Origin: Hermatobates lingyangjiaoensis | Lineage: Eukaryota; Arthropoda; Insecta; Hemiptera; Hermatobatidae | Length of the DNA stretch: 64,000 nt | Assembly (NCBI GenBank): GCA_026182355.1 | Contig: JAPFBL010000166.1 | Location: 868,001 to 932,000 of the forward strand | Direction: 5' to 3' | Part shown: one piece after another, positions 20,680-32,014 of the stretch | Layout of the letters: each line of letters starts with the position of its first letter | How positions within the stretch are numbered: position 1 is the stretch's first letter | Position numbers and translations under genes: made by a program | Notes under the pieces: model-generated | The model's database searches: none | Seen by the model: the letters and a program-made list of their open reading frames with translations, nothing else | What the model was told of the DNA's origin: nothing

Positions 20680-21215
20680 TAATATTGTTTAAAATAGATT
20701 TCTTATATTAATCAATCGAGTTAAGCTGTTTCAAATAAATAATAACGTTTTCATTAATATATAACAATGCATTTTCCATGTGAGTGTATCTATAAATTAT
20801 TAATTAAAAGACAGAAAAATTTTCTTAATCAAAACTCTTGTTTTAGCCAGACAACCTTAGCAACTTAACTCAAGCTCTTCATAATTATATCCAATCAATA
20901 TAACGACTAAATTATAAACAAAAAAAAGTTTTTCAAAGTTTCAACAACAAGACTGTAATGAGATCATTAAACTTGGTTCACTTCCAATAGCCAACATATT
21001 TAGATCGTCTTAAATTCATTTCCAGGTTTATTGTTAAACTTATTCACTGTATTTGTTTTTGTTTTAATTAGAATGAAAACTTGTAATCTCTTTTAACAAG
21101 ATTTAACTGAAAGAACTGACAGTAAATTAATTATAACTGATTATTAGACGCCTATTTAAATATTAAAGAGATTATTTAAATATAAAATAGGTACAAATTC
21201 TTCTGAAAATAAGAA
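20680..21215. other. Intergenic AT-rich DNA
   Basis: Nothing recognised. Confidence 0.5.
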
Positions 21216-21221
21216 ACCTAT

Positions 21222-21365
21222 ATATATATATTTAAAATAAACTGTGACAAATAGACAGAAACGTAACGAAGGACTCAGTTGTTATTATTTTGACCGTTAT
21301 GGCTGTTGTCCTCAGGAGAAAAAGTGAATTGACGGCAGGACGACAGTCAACTGAAGAACTCTCTG
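21222..21365 (-). mobile_element. Ribozyme-bearing repeat (TGTGACACATAG family), copy 3
   Basis: Starts 'ttaaaataaactgtgacaaatag', then 'gaaacgtaacgaaggactcag'. The minus-strand core at about 21280-21310 reads CTGAGGACAACAGCC...GGTCAAAATAAT. It ends 'aaaaagtgaattgacggcaggacgacagtc', matching 1000-1025. The GAAA half has decayed to CAAA. Confidence 0.5.
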
Positions 21366-21369
21366 GTAA

Positions 21370-22110
21370 GAGGACTAAAGCAGTCTGCCGCGAAGGACAA
21401 AATAAAAAATAAACTAAGGAGTTAAGAATGAAAGAAATTTAAAGAAGAATGAAGTGGAAAAACAGAAAATATAAGAAATATATAAAAAATATTAATAAAT
21501 TAAATATAATGAATTTGAAACTTGTAAGAAAATAAAATAAAATAATAATAATATTTTTGTTATTGTTAACGCAAAAAAATTAAGAATGATATATAAGTAT
21601 TAAAAAAAACTGTTTAAATTCAAGCCAGGTTTAGAATGTTGCTTAGGCTTCAATTGTTTATGATTATGCAGTTCTAGCCTCCTGACTATGATTCTTTGAG
21701 CAGTTTGATGAGATTTACCATTCAAAAGGGGTAAGAAGCACATGCGGAAATATAAATTACATCTCGAATGTTGTTAAAAAATTAATGCAACACTCATGGG
21801 TATTCTGGAAGCATATCTCTATGTTTTAAAACTCTGCTTTTTGTCCTTGCTATGGTTTATATTTACATTTTATGTGACTTTCCATTATGGAGAACATACC
21901 TGCCAGGTATAAGAACATTCCTAAACCTTTCCGTTAATTTTCCATATGCTTAGTTCTCTCTGTCCGACAGACTCTCTCCTTTGTCCTCATAATATAGGTA
22001 ATCTAGGTATGTAATTATTATTTAGCTTACAGCTCACGATCTATGTAAGCTGTTATTGTGTGGTATTCACTCATGACTGGAGAGCCAAAGAAATACTAAG
22101 TCTTCTCACG
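21370..22110. other. Intergenic, A-rich
   Basis: A-rich low-complexity stretch to 21620, then ordinary AT-rich sequence. No gene recognised. Confidence 0.5.
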
Positions 22111-22114
22111 AAAA

Positions 22115-22430
22115 AAAAAGATTTGATTACATAACGCGTTTCGAACACTTAGTGTTCATCTTCGGGTTACATCAACAACTCAAACAAACAAATGTATAAA
22201 AATATTGAAATTAAATTAAAGAAAGCGACGAAACTTTAAACTACTGAGACAGGTATGTAACTCTATTTAGGTAATATATTTTTTTAAATATAAACCAAAA
22301 TAAGCTTTTAGTTGGTTCATTTTTCTTTATTTCATTTTTAAAATATTTATACATTTTTTGTTTGTATTGAAGATGTAACTTGAAGGTGAACAAAGTGTTC
22401 AAAATGCGTCGTTTTTTTATGTAGAGACTT
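22115..22430. mobile_element. Foldback element with ACGCGT-type ribozyme-like arms
   Basis: The left arm holds a minus-strand motif at 22134-22166 (CCGAAGATGAACACTAAGTG then TTCGAAACGCGTT). The right arm holds a plus-strand relative at 22380-22412 (TGAAGGTGAACAAAGTGTTC then AAAATGCGTCG). The sequences just inside ('aacaaacaaatgtataaaaata' / 'tatttatacattttttgtttgt') are inverted too, so this is one foldback with a loop of about 110 bp. The best copy of this motif is at 45629. Confidence 0.6.
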
Positions 22431-22434
22431 AATT

Positions 22435-23068
22435 TTCACGTGTTATCCTAACACGTAATTGAAAGAACAGTTTTAAGTTCGTCTATAAGATTAAGATTCC
22501 ACCGTTGAAGGTGATATGATTCCGAGGTAATGCTAATATATTTGTTATGTTTCAGGTAAGTTGCGTTGACTGAGGCTAAAGGCGTTTAGATAACATCTAA
22601 TAGAAGGTAAGGATAAACTAGGCAATAAAGAGGTATATAAACCGTGAATTCATTATAGGCTATATCTGCAATTTCCCGTCTGCTTGTGAAACATGACCAT
22701 CCCTTGTGGGATATTAGCTTCGTTTTGCTCTGTCAAGATAAGGATGAGTGAGTGTTTTCTTAGTAATTCCAGCAATTTGGCATCTTATAGGTAATATTAT
22801 CTGTAGAATGCCTCCAAAAATTATCAGTAGAAAGGAAATGTATGCACTATACAATTGTTTTGAATTAGCACGTCTGGTCATTCATGTAAATTCATTTGAT
22901 GAATATAACATTTACTTCTCTTACTACTCTGATTAAAACTACTAATGGTAGTAATCCTTCGTAAATTTTTCATTTTTTTCTTTACGTGAAGACTTTTTTA
23001 CGTTATACTTTGAATTTTTTCGATATGCATATATTCATGAGTTACACATAATATTTTATTTGTTATAC
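22435..23068. other. Intergenic DNA
   Basis: No gene recognised. Confidence 0.5.
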
Positions 23069-23081
23069 ATAACAAATTATA

Positions 23082-23348
23082 AAAAGATTTCACTTAAACA
23101 CGTGAAATAACAATCAATGATCAAACCACAATAAGAAATGAGAAAACAAGTCTAAGATCTTTCAGCCGCAACAAGCGGTCCTCGTCAGAGTCAAAAACCC
23201 AACTGTAGGTATCAGTTATCAAGTAGGTATTGTAGGTATCAACTCCCAACTGATACCTACAGTTGGGTTTTTGACTCTTGACGAGGACCGCTTGTTGCGG
23301 TTGAAAGATCTTAAACTTGTTTTCCCATTTCTTATTGTGATTTGATCA
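23082..23348. mobile_element. Foldback element, AGATCT-ribozyme family, with target-site duplication
   Basis: Starts AAAAGATTTCACTTAAACAC and 'gtgaaataacaatcaatgatcaaacc'. Arms 23118-23217 and 23246-23347 are inverted copies; the second ends at TGATTTGATCA. Each arm carries a ribozyme-like motif (23150-23192 minus, intact; about 23271-23313 plus, core mutated to CTTGACGA). The element is flanked by ATAACAAATTATA at 23069-23081 and again at 23349-23361, a perfect 13-bp direct repeat best explained as a target-site duplication. It has no coding capacity. Confidence 0.8.
23150..23192 (-). ncRNA. Hammerhead-ribozyme-like motif (AGATCT type)
   Basis: Minus strand: GACT, CTGACGA, G, stem II CCGC-TTGTT-GCGG, TGAA, AGATCT, T, AGAC. 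Both core halves are intact. Stem I pairs GACT with AGAC imperfectly. Confidence 0.5.
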
Positions 23349-23359
23349 ATAACAAATTA

Positions 23360-24845
23360 TATATCAAACGGTTATATTTTTTTAATATAACGTTTAGTAT
23401 TTAATTTTTAAACGTAGCTGTAGTTTTTTAAACGTAGTACTCTAAGTTAGGTTAATATAAAATACAAAATTATTAATATGAACTAAAATGTGTATACTTT
23501 AATTTTATTATATTTACGATCACTTAACTACTGTAGGTATCATATTAATTTAATGTCAATCAAGTAAATAGTTGTGGGTAATTATTCATTTTTTTTTTAA
23601 ATAAAAGGACATCATTCTTTTTCTTTATTCTTTCAAATATATAATTTTATTATTTAAATTGTGTTTAATGAGTACGCATTTCACTATAGTTAAATAAATT
23701 CAAATCATTGTATGCAAAAAACTTATTTCCATTACTCTCGATGAATGGGACGATGGGACTGTGTATTCTGGAACACTGGATGTGCTGAAAAACAATCAGT
23801 GCGTCTTTTGGGATATCATAAGAATAAGATTTTTATTTCAAATTTAACTTTTATTCTTTTAAGTTTATTGCAATTCCTAAGTGATAAATTTCTAAAAAAA
23901 AGTAGCAAAAAAGTAGACAAATATACAGAATACGTTCCAGTGTTACCATTAAGGTTATATTTTAATTACCATTTTTTCAGGTGGAACAGATGAACGTCCT
24001 TAATTTGTGTTCATTACCAAGTAATTTTTTTTCTCAGCTTCTAAATTTATTACCTTCTTCCCCGGATTTGAAAAATGGATTTATTAGTTTTGACATATCT
24101 TTTTCATAAGACCTATGCATTAGGAAACTGAGCTTAATTTTAATAAGTTTTTAAGATACCATGATGTTTTAGTTTTTGACGTGTATCTGGGATCTGCTAT
24201 GTTTGGTTTTTAGTTTGTGTCTTCTGTTAGGATATTTCTAACCTTTTCAAGCTCTTTTACTTAATATCCTCATGCTTTTAACTGTTTGCATCATTTCTAA
24301 TATTTCATTTATAATGTCTACTTATTTCTAATATATTATGAAGGCAGTTGTCAATGGCTATTATTCTTTTTTTTTAAAGTTATCAAAACGTAAAATTGTG
24401 GAGATTTTCGAAATACGAAAATATTGGAAGATTATTTACAGCAGTGTAATGAAAATGTACTGAAACATTAAACACATGGGTTACTTTCCGTCGCATATCT
24501 CGCGTGATAGTCTCCCTCTCTTTTTTCTTTGCTGTGGACAGATTTTTCGAATATTAGAGTTGGTGTGTTTCTTCAGCCTATGTGTTACTTTTCACTGCCA
24601 CTGAACTTATTTGTAGAACCAGAATAGCTGGTTACGTTGTACCTGCTTTTCAGTTGTTTTATTTTGTTTTGATTTATTAGTTAATCAATTAAATGATTGT
24701 TAGTGATGATATAATAATTCTGTTTAGTTTTTATTATCCATTATTATTATTAATTTTATCACAATTAATTTTTGTTTCTTTTTTTCATTCGTTAATTATT
24801 TCTTATTTTTTTTCTTCCCCCTCCCCTTCCCGCTGGGTTTTGTTG
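23360..24845. other. Intergenic AT-rich DNA
   Basis: No gene recognised. Short pyrimidine-rich run at 24775-24830. Confidence 0.5.
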
Positions 24846-24849
24846 GTAT

Positions 24850-24975
24850 TATTGAGTGAATAAAGGTCTTGAGGTTGGATTTCAGTCATCGCCTTGAGAC
24901 CATTTGGGACTATTCACCTCCTGATGACGGCAATTATCGAAATATAGTAGTCAATTATGTCTGTTTCTATGTGTG
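24850..24975 (+). mobile_element. Ribozyme-bearing repeat, plus orientation
   Basis: 'gttggtattattgagtgaataaaggtcttgag' resembles the (TA)n-distal ends seen at 13321 and 36640. It is followed at 24919-24952 by CTCCTGATGACGGCAATTAT then CGAAATATAGTAG: CTGATGA and GAAATATA are intact, stem II poor. Confidence 0.45.
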
Positions 24976-24979
24976 TGTT

Positions 24980-25980
24980 ACTTTCGTTGTTATGTATATA
25001 CATATAACAAAAATTGAAAATCTAATGAAAAAGTATCATTTCGTAGATCTGTAACGGTCCTTAAACAGTCTCCAGCTGAATGAGTTCTATTCTATAAGCG
25101 ATGATCAGGAGGACTTGATGAATTTCTTCTCCTTTTATGATGTGAAATTAAGTTTATGAGATTATATCATTGCTCAGAAATCTGATCTCGATTAATTTAT
25201 TACCCTAAGCTATGAAATTTGGTGCTGAGTCGTTAAAGATCAAACTGTAGAGAATGGTCATTCTGACGATGTGTTAGTAATGAGGGGCAGTTAAAATGAA
25301 ATCCCGTTTCGGAAGGGTATTAACAGCTCCATGAAAACTCATGAAGGGTTCATAAAGCCGGCCATCATCTTTAACGTCATCAGGCATTCTATTACCAAGG
25401 ATGCAAAGCTTGGTTCTCTTCGGCTTGGCAGCCCCGAAATAATAGTCACTTGTTCTCCAATAACTAGCGCATATAGAATGAAGTATATGTAGTCTAGTTA
25501 TAAATAGAATATGCTTTATATTTACTCTGAGAAACCTTTTATATAAGTTAGTGATTTTTATGGTGGTTGAGTAGTATTATATATACAATATATATATATA
25601 TATAGTATATATATCCAGTATTATATATATTTCCTACCGTCGCTTTGCCTTCGTCACGAAAGTATCAAGCTTGAAGAGCCCGTTACTGATGTTTATAATA
25701 TTTGATGTATTAAATTTAATTAGAGATAATTCGATAATATTTCTTAACAACATCGATTTATCATAGGTAATAAATTGAATTCCTGTCATTATTTATGTCC
25801 AAGAATAAGTTGCTACTTTTTTCCGGTCTATTTACGTTGTATGGGTGTGGTTTTACACGTATCTTCAAAGAATTACCTGTTTGAGCAATATAAATTTTAT
25901 GGTAATTTTATGGCCTATTTCTTTAAGAAATGCAGAAGATCTATCAATCAAACAAAGAATGTTCTGTATATATCTATATA
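24980..25980. other. Intergenic DNA with interrupted (TA)n at 25575-25635
   Basis: The TA-rich stretch 25575-25635 is partly palindromic. The 25775-26107 open frame is a chance frame that runs into the foldback element. Confidence 0.5.
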
Positions 25981-25989
25981 TAATAATTT

Positions 25990-26213
25990 TATCAATGATC
26001 AAACCACAAAATTAAATGGGAAAACAAGACTAAGATTTTTAAACCGTAAGAAGTGTTCTTCGCCAGAGTCAAACACAAACTGTTTGGTTTTGGGTTTTTC
26101 ATTCTGACGAAGACCGCTTGTTATTGTTGAATGATCTTAGTCTTGTTTTTCCATTTCATATTGTGGTTTGATCATTGATTGTTATTTCACGTGTTTATGT
26201 GAAAACTTTTTAT
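25990..26213. mobile_element. Foldback element, AGATCT-ribozyme family, copy 3
   Basis: Left arm 'caatgatcaaaccacaaaattaaatggg...gttcttcgccagagtcaaac'. The right arm is its inverted copy, ending 'gtggtttgatcattgattgttatttcacgtgtttatgtgaaaac'. The outer hairpin tail is on the right here, while at 2632 and 23082 it is on the left. Both ribozyme cores carry mutations (for example TGAATGATCTT at about 26128). Confidence 0.7.
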
Positions 26214-26219
26214 ATATAT

Positions 26220-27875
26220 GTTATATTTAAAAATAATTTTTTTATTTACATATATATATAATAAAAATTAATTTAAAACGAACTTCTAAATCTAAAGATG
26301 ACCTTTCTTCTTATTCTCCAAATATTAGTCCCATTTTGAAATATCATTAGTCGATTTTCGTACTGTGGTTTAGAGGTTGATATGTACGAAATGTATGAAA
26401 ACCTTAAATTAATAAAATAAAGTGAAACACTAAGTTTATGATTGTCTATAATTTCACACTATTTTTGCACCGGAGAGTAGTAAGAGATTGTAAATGAATG
26501 AAGGAGAGAAAGAAATGAGGATGATGAATAACTAACATTCAAGCTCGTCATGAATATCCTTACTTCATCATAAAGGCATTCATTGAGTGTTAAGAAGTAT
26601 ACTTTAACTGAAATAGTACATTCTTAGAAATGTAAAAGTATGTTCTTAAACATCAAGTGCTCTTATCCGAAAAGTGATTAAAGTGAATTAACAATCTGAG
26701 CCCTGTTCATTTGGCCTCTTCTAATTCCATCTAAAGGGTCCGATTGAAAGTTATCTACCCTAAAAGGTTGTAAGTAAATTATGGGGCACTGCCCTTCAGG
26801 ACAGTAAAAGGATTTACCGCCTCTCCTTAGTCGACTTTATTGGTGTTGGGATGAAGGCAGTAAGTGTCCCCTGTCCACTTGGTTCCTAGTTCCCTTGAAA
26901 AGCACTTGAGTCAGTGAATTACACATGTTCCCCTTATCCTACCAGACCCAACATCTCGTAAATATTCACATTCTTTATTGCTCAATCAAACACGTATAAA
27001 ACCTCTGCTGTCTTTTCATTTAATTTACACACCATCTAGAAGGCTTCTACTTATTTGAAATCATCACTTCACTTTGGAATTCCAATCAATTTCATGTCTC
27101 AAATACAAATGTAATCAAACTCGATTGAATCCATTCTGATTTACGGCTTTAATTCAAAAGTAATAGACGAGTTAGAAAACCATCTCCACTTGAAATCTTT
27201 AAACAATTTTCCTGAGTTTATTTAATGACTCCTAAAAACAGCTACAATATTAATCGTGTTTACTCTTGCATTAATAATTAGTAAACGATTTATGCCAGCA
27301 TAACATACTGGTTTATGCAACACTGATTTGTTAAGCAATGTTAACAAACCTATTGCTTACCAAGGGTATATTAAAATAATTTGACAGGTTTTTTGTTTGA
27401 AATACTGTTAAAATGTCTTTTCTGCTTTGTAGAATATCGATCTAAACTTTTAATCAATCAACATTTATTGAAATTACAGAATCAAATAAAACGAATATAA
27501 TGCGATCAATAGATTTATGATTATATACAAAAAATTATACATAAGATTGTTTTAATATTCACTTCTAATTTAGGATTCGGTTTTAAGACTTCACTATAAC
27601 TAAATGGGTGCCAAATAACGAATGAGGCAAACCTTTCATATTTAGAACGGCAATGTACGGCACATGTAATAGTAATTATATGTAATTACTATTAGTTGAC
27701 TAATTCACCAGCTAACTAGTTCTTAAATTAATTAGTCCCTAATGTCACCAGTGGAACAAAGTGTGATCGAATGAAACATGGTAGACCTTAGGTTAGAGTC
27801 GGTTGCAGGGGCTGTTCAATAAGAGAAAATGCATGGGTCGAAAATTGGGCCTTTGTGATCCCAAGCCATGAACAT
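26220..27875. other. Intergenic DNA
   Basis: No gene recognised. Bases 26700-26960 are GC-richer, with no family signature visible. Confidence 0.45.
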
Positions 27876-27879
27876 CCCA

Positions 27880-28096
27880 CGTGGAGAGTCCTAAATTTTG
27901 TCTAACTTAAGTGTATTTAGAGTAAAAACTTTTAACGATTACCTGACAAATGTACAGTCTGGGGAACTTTCGGCTTAACGTTCTCTCTGAAGGACAATGT
28001 GCCCAGATTTATTCACCTGCCGCATGAATAAATCGAAAAGTGTAGAGGGTATTGTCCAGAAGCGAGCATTGCTACTGAGTGAATCTGGCCCCTTGA
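27880..28096 (-). mobile_element. Decayed tRNA-derived SINE
   Basis: Body phrases 'gtggagagtcctaaattttgtctaacttaagtg', 'gattacctgaca' and 'cggcttaacgttctctct' are followed by a tRNA-like end 'tctggcccc' at 28085-28093, in the same order as 15795-16183. The tRNA head has lost its boxes. Confidence 0.65.
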
Positions 28097-28099
28097 AAA

Positions 28100-28970
28100 A
28101 ATAAATAAAATAAATAAAAATTTATTAAATAAATAATGTATTTCGCTTTGTAATACTCACGGAATAGGACACTGCAAAACTAATTTAACTTGTGTCAAAA
28201 GTAGCATATAAAGTCTTTGTTGCAAATCTAGGAATACAGTTCTCTCAATTTATTCATTCAAAGAAAGCAAATATTTTTTTCTAATATAATTACTCTAGAT
28301 TTATTACAAACAAGATGAACTGAACATTGGTATTGAAACACAATACCATTGTATTTGTTAATAAAATCAGCTGTCCTTGATTGTTAAATGAATAAACTAT
28401 ATAAATGAAAATATGTCTGAAACAAATTTCACTTTGTCACAACTTACATGCTTCACTATCTACAAAATCATTAAAAACAGTTTTATTTTTAAAGTATCCT
28501 GTTATAATAATTTTAGATCAAAATTTTGCAGTTTTAAAAAAAATTTTAAATCGAAAAGATAAATCATTTCATGTTTAAAATAGTTGGCAGAGTAGACTTT
28601 ATAGTAAGTTTTGATTTTCGCATTGGTACAAGTAAGTTAAATTAAGAAGTTATTTTCTTTTAATATATGGAGTACAGGAGCAAAATCTGATATTAGTGAC
28701 TTTGTATAGTAATCTTAGGTGGTATTGTAGGAGGTTTCGTATTGAGTGCCTTTACCGATACGACTGATTTAGTACTTTTCCTAGGTGGTATGCCTATGTG
28801 CTCTTTTTTATTATTTCTCAATTATAAAATATATTGATAAAAACATAATTTACTGATACTCATGGAGAAAACGAAGAAAAATAATTTAGTTCTACTAGAC
28901 AGCTACCTTTCTGACCCTGATTGCACTATGTCAAAAACAGCATTTCTCAATAAACTCAAGAAATCAAAAT
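28100..28970. other. Intergenic AT-rich DNA
   Basis: Nothing recognised beyond an 'aaataaataaa' run near 28110. Confidence 0.5.
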
Positions 28971-29105
28971 CAACATTCAAACTACAATAAGAAATCAGAA
29001 AAAAATTACTAAGCTTTTCCAACCGTATCAAGCTGTCTTCTTCAGATCAAATCTTAACCGATTTGATCTCATTTGGGATTTGACTCTGACGAAGACCGCT
29101 TCTAA
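28970..29105. mobile_element. Decayed foldback, AGATCT-ribozyme family
   Basis: The left arm 'caaactacaataagaaatcag...ccgtatcaagctgtcttcttcag' and a short right arm 'tgactctgacgaagaccgcttc' face each other around a loop. The right arm is cut just before GAAAGATCT. Confidence 0.55.
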
Positions 29106-29298
29106 ATTAAAATTAACTATTTTTTTTTTTAGATCTATTTGCCTTACACTTCAATGAAAATTAAAAATATTTTCAAACCTATGAGACAGATTCACTTGCA
29201 ATCTTACGTTATTTGGGCATTTCTATGGTTTGAACAGAAAGATAGACACTTGATTTAATGGAGGTGCTCAGATGATGACCTGCATGATGCACCTGATG

Positions 29299-29987
29299 CA
29301 GTTGTTCCCAACCCTTTTCTACTCCGGCAGCCCGATACAAATTTTGCTCTGACCTCACACTTCTTATATTTTATACTTGTTAAATGATAAAATATGTGGA
29401 ATCATACCAAATGTTAACTATTTATTTCACTTTTAATACATCTAAAACAAAAAAAAAAAATCAGACAATAGTTTCTCTTATAGTCAAGAAACATCATAGA
29501 TTAATATTTGAATAAACTTTACGAAAGCAATAATATTTGTTTAAATATATACAAAATAGTGAGATCAAGAACTAGCTTCGAATGCTTATAAAGGAGAGTA
29601 ATAAATAGATTAATTTGTTGTTAAGGCGGACGCTTTTGGCCACTTAAACGAGAAACACTTTTTATGGTTTACCGACACTTCCACTACCTTTAAATAATTA
29701 AATGAAGTCCCCAAAACTCAGATCTAGCAGAGTCGGGCGCATTTCATGCCACATTTTCATTTTTAGTTTGAATCATGAACAGCTTATGTAGGTTTAAATA
29801 GGAACGAAAATACTATTAATTATGATTTCCATGATATTATTGAACTAAACTTTTGAAAATTCCCTTACAATTTGCACAAAAAATATCTTTAGAATTTCTC
29901 AAGGTTACAGCCCTCATTTCTACTCCCTCACTGGAATGATGTCTCTTACTCCCAGGGGGTTCGAGTGCCCCTGGCTGGCAACCTCTG
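29299..29987. mobile_element. Non-autonomous hAT-like DNA transposon
   Basis: The left end reads CAGTTGTTCCCAACCCTTTT. The right end, read inward on the minus strand, is CAGAGGTTGCCAGCCAGGGG. Both follow the CAG.GGTT(C/G)(C/T)CA(A/G)CC terminal pattern of hAT elements. Immediately outside are ACCTGATG (29291-29298) and ACCTAATG (29988-29995), an 8-bp duplication with one mismatch, the length expected for hAT transposases. At 689 bp with no long frame, it would depend on a transposase supplied elsewhere. Confidence 0.75.
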
Positions 29988-30167
29988 ACCTAATGCTTTT
30001 TTTATGATGCTTACATAATTTGAGAGAGCACAGTGACCTCTTTGATAACTTTGTTTTCCATTTATGTCTGGTCAATATATTTTAATTTCTGAAGACTAAA
30101 ATAATTTATTGATGAGCATACCGTGTTATAATTATTAATCTCACAATAAAAACATTAAATGAAAATA

Positions 30168-30255
30168 AGGTCTAAACCACAGTAAGAAACCAGAAAATGG
30201 ACTAATATCTTTCTGTAACAAGCAGTCTTCGTCAGAGTCAAATCTCAACTGATTT
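30168..30255 (-). mobile_element. Single-arm relic, AGATCT-ribozyme family
   Basis: 'ggtctaaaccacagtaagaaaccag...atctttctgtaacaagcagtcttcgtcagagtcaaatc' is one arm of the family. Minus-strand core CTGACGA is intact and the GAAAGATAT end is mutated. Confidence 0.55.
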
Positions 30256-30429
30256 AATTATAAATCTTATAGTTATAATTAAACTGATCTAGCTGTAATT
30301 ATTAAATGTGTGTTGGCTGGTATATCATCAATGTGGTTGTCCACTATTCCTAATCGAATCTAGTAAGGTACCCGAAAAGCTTATTTTCCGTTATAAAAGA
30401 AAGCAGGATTCCAAGGAATACTTTTGAGT

Positions 30430-30600
30430 GAGAAAGATAAATTGGTGCGAAGGGCGGTGTGTGAATGGGCGAGGTTTGCTGGCATTGTGCGGTGACAGGC
30501 CGTGAGGAGGCCCACGCAAGCCTCGTTAGGGAGTCGTGTCCGTGCAGCCCTCCCGACCTCACGTCCTCTCCCCCGTCCACCTTTGTTTACCCCTACTTAA
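30430..30600. other. Isolated GC-rich island
   Basis: About 160 bases are close to 60% G+C, with several CG dinucleotides, in a region that is otherwise near 33%. A minus-strand frame (30350-30580) crosses it, but the product has no recognisable family. It could be a first exon or promoter of an unrecognised gene, or inserted foreign DNA. Confidence 0.35.
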
Positions 30601-30960
30601 CGCACTCGTCTGTCTTCTTACAGCCCCAATAATTCATGCTTTTTGTCAACTATTTCCTGACATTCTAGCCCAAGATAAACCCTTAGAAAAATATCATTTC
30701 ACCTTGTAGTTAAAAAAATATTTTTGCAAGAAAAACATTTAATACAAAATGTGAAATGCTGAAATTTTTTTTTAACAACTATTCTTTTGAGTTATCTAAA
30801 GGTGAATATTTGACTTTTTTGTTTCAATATCATTTTCTTTTTAGTGTTATCAAGCCACAAGTTACGAACACGACCAGTAATGTTTTTCTGTCATCGAATG
30901 GGTACCATTATATTCACTATGGGTATTGTTTTTACATAAATACTAAAGATATGAAGTTAC
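30600..30960. other. Intergenic AT-rich DNA
   Basis: Nothing recognised. Confidence 0.5.
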
Positions 30961-30964
30961 TGAA

Positions 30965-31085
30965 CAGTAAGGAAACAGAAAGATGATTAACGTCTTTCAA
31001 CCCTAACACTAGTCTTCGTCGGAGTCAAATTCAAAAGATCTTACTCTTTTTTTCTGATTGATTACTGTGGTTTGGATGTTGATAA
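30965..31085. mobile_element. Collapsed foldback, AGATCT-ribozyme family
   Basis: 'aacgtctttcaaccctaacactagtcttcgtcggagtcaaattc' is joined to 'aagatcttactctttttttctgattgattactgtggtttgg'. The right arm is shortened. Confidence 0.5.
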
Positions 31086-31167
31086 ATACTAAAGTGTCTG
31101 TGAGTAGAGGGATGATAAAGAAGCTCTTGTTAGATGTCTCCTGTGTTTATTATTTACGCCATTTTAC

Positions 31168-31395
31168 ATCTGGACTCCTAAATTTTGTTGACCTGACACT
31201 TGTTTAGAGTGAGATATTTATTGGGTGCATGATATTGGACAGGCCTGGTACGGACGGTTTTACATCCTTTTTCTGTTATGGTGAAAACGTGTTTCAGGCT
31301 CTCTTATGATTACAACTAGTGTCAAAATGGAACATTCATATCGGAGCCTTCGTTTCTTGTGCCATTCGAACCGATCACTATACTACCTTGCTAGT
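31168..31395 (-). mobile_element. Decayed tRNA-derived SINE
   Basis: 'ctggactcctaaattttgttgacctgacacttgtttagagtgagat...gggtgcatgatattggacaggcctggtacggacggttttacatcc' keeps the SINE body order. The distal end 'cattcgaaccgatcactatactacc' may be the remains of the tRNA head. Confidence 0.55.
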
Positions 31396-31399
31396 TGAA

Positions 31400-31770
31400 A
31401 TAACTAATTTTACTGCTAAAACTGCCCACGAGATTAGTAAATCATACTCACGTCCATCTTAATCAACATTAACAACTGGATTAATTTCAAACCTTCCAAT
31501 GTCCATATCTTGGATAAATACATTCAAGGTATGATGTTTTAAATTCCTAATAGAATATATTAAATTAATAAAGAATTACACTCAATATTTCAATTCTTAC
31601 TATAAGCTATTGCAACTCATTATAATATGAAATTTATAAATTATTGAGCAATTCACTTTATTTCATTGTGTCTCCAATAAATTACCCTATAGTGTTTATC
31701 AATAATTGGAAAATTAAAGAAATTAGTCTCCATTTTCAGTTAATGGAATGAATATTTAAATGAATGATTG
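31400..31770. other. Intergenic AT-rich DNA
   Basis: Nothing recognised. Confidence 0.5.
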
Positions 31771-31774
31771 CACG

Positions 31775-32010
31775 AAAAGAAAACGGGTAAAGAACAACAC
31801 AACTCAGTATTTCTTGTATATTATCAATATTTCGACTCTGTCGTCATCAGGAGAAGAAGAAAAAGTCCTACTCATCTGAGAAACAACAAATAATCTGTTT
31901 ACCAGCCGACAGAACTCTTTAACTTATTCCTCCTTTCATCCTGATGATAACAAGATCGAAATATTGAAGTGAGTTGAGTTATTTCTCGCCGTTATTTTCT
32001 TGTAATCGTT
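31775..32010. mobile_element. Foldback element with AATATT-type ribozyme-like arms
   Basis: Arms about 31775-31857 and 31936-32008 are inverted, imperfect copies. Minus-strand motif 31825-31855: CTCCTGATGACGACAGAGTC then GAAATATTGAT. Plus-strand motif 31938-31970: CCTGATGATAACAAGATC then GAAATATTGAAG. Both have an intact CTGATGA and GAAATATT, with GAC/GTC or weaker stem II. Confidence 0.65.
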
Positions 32011-32014
32011 TGAT

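Noticed and set aside
25775..26107. 110-codon frame
   Set aside because: It runs into and through a foldback element arm, so its length is chance.
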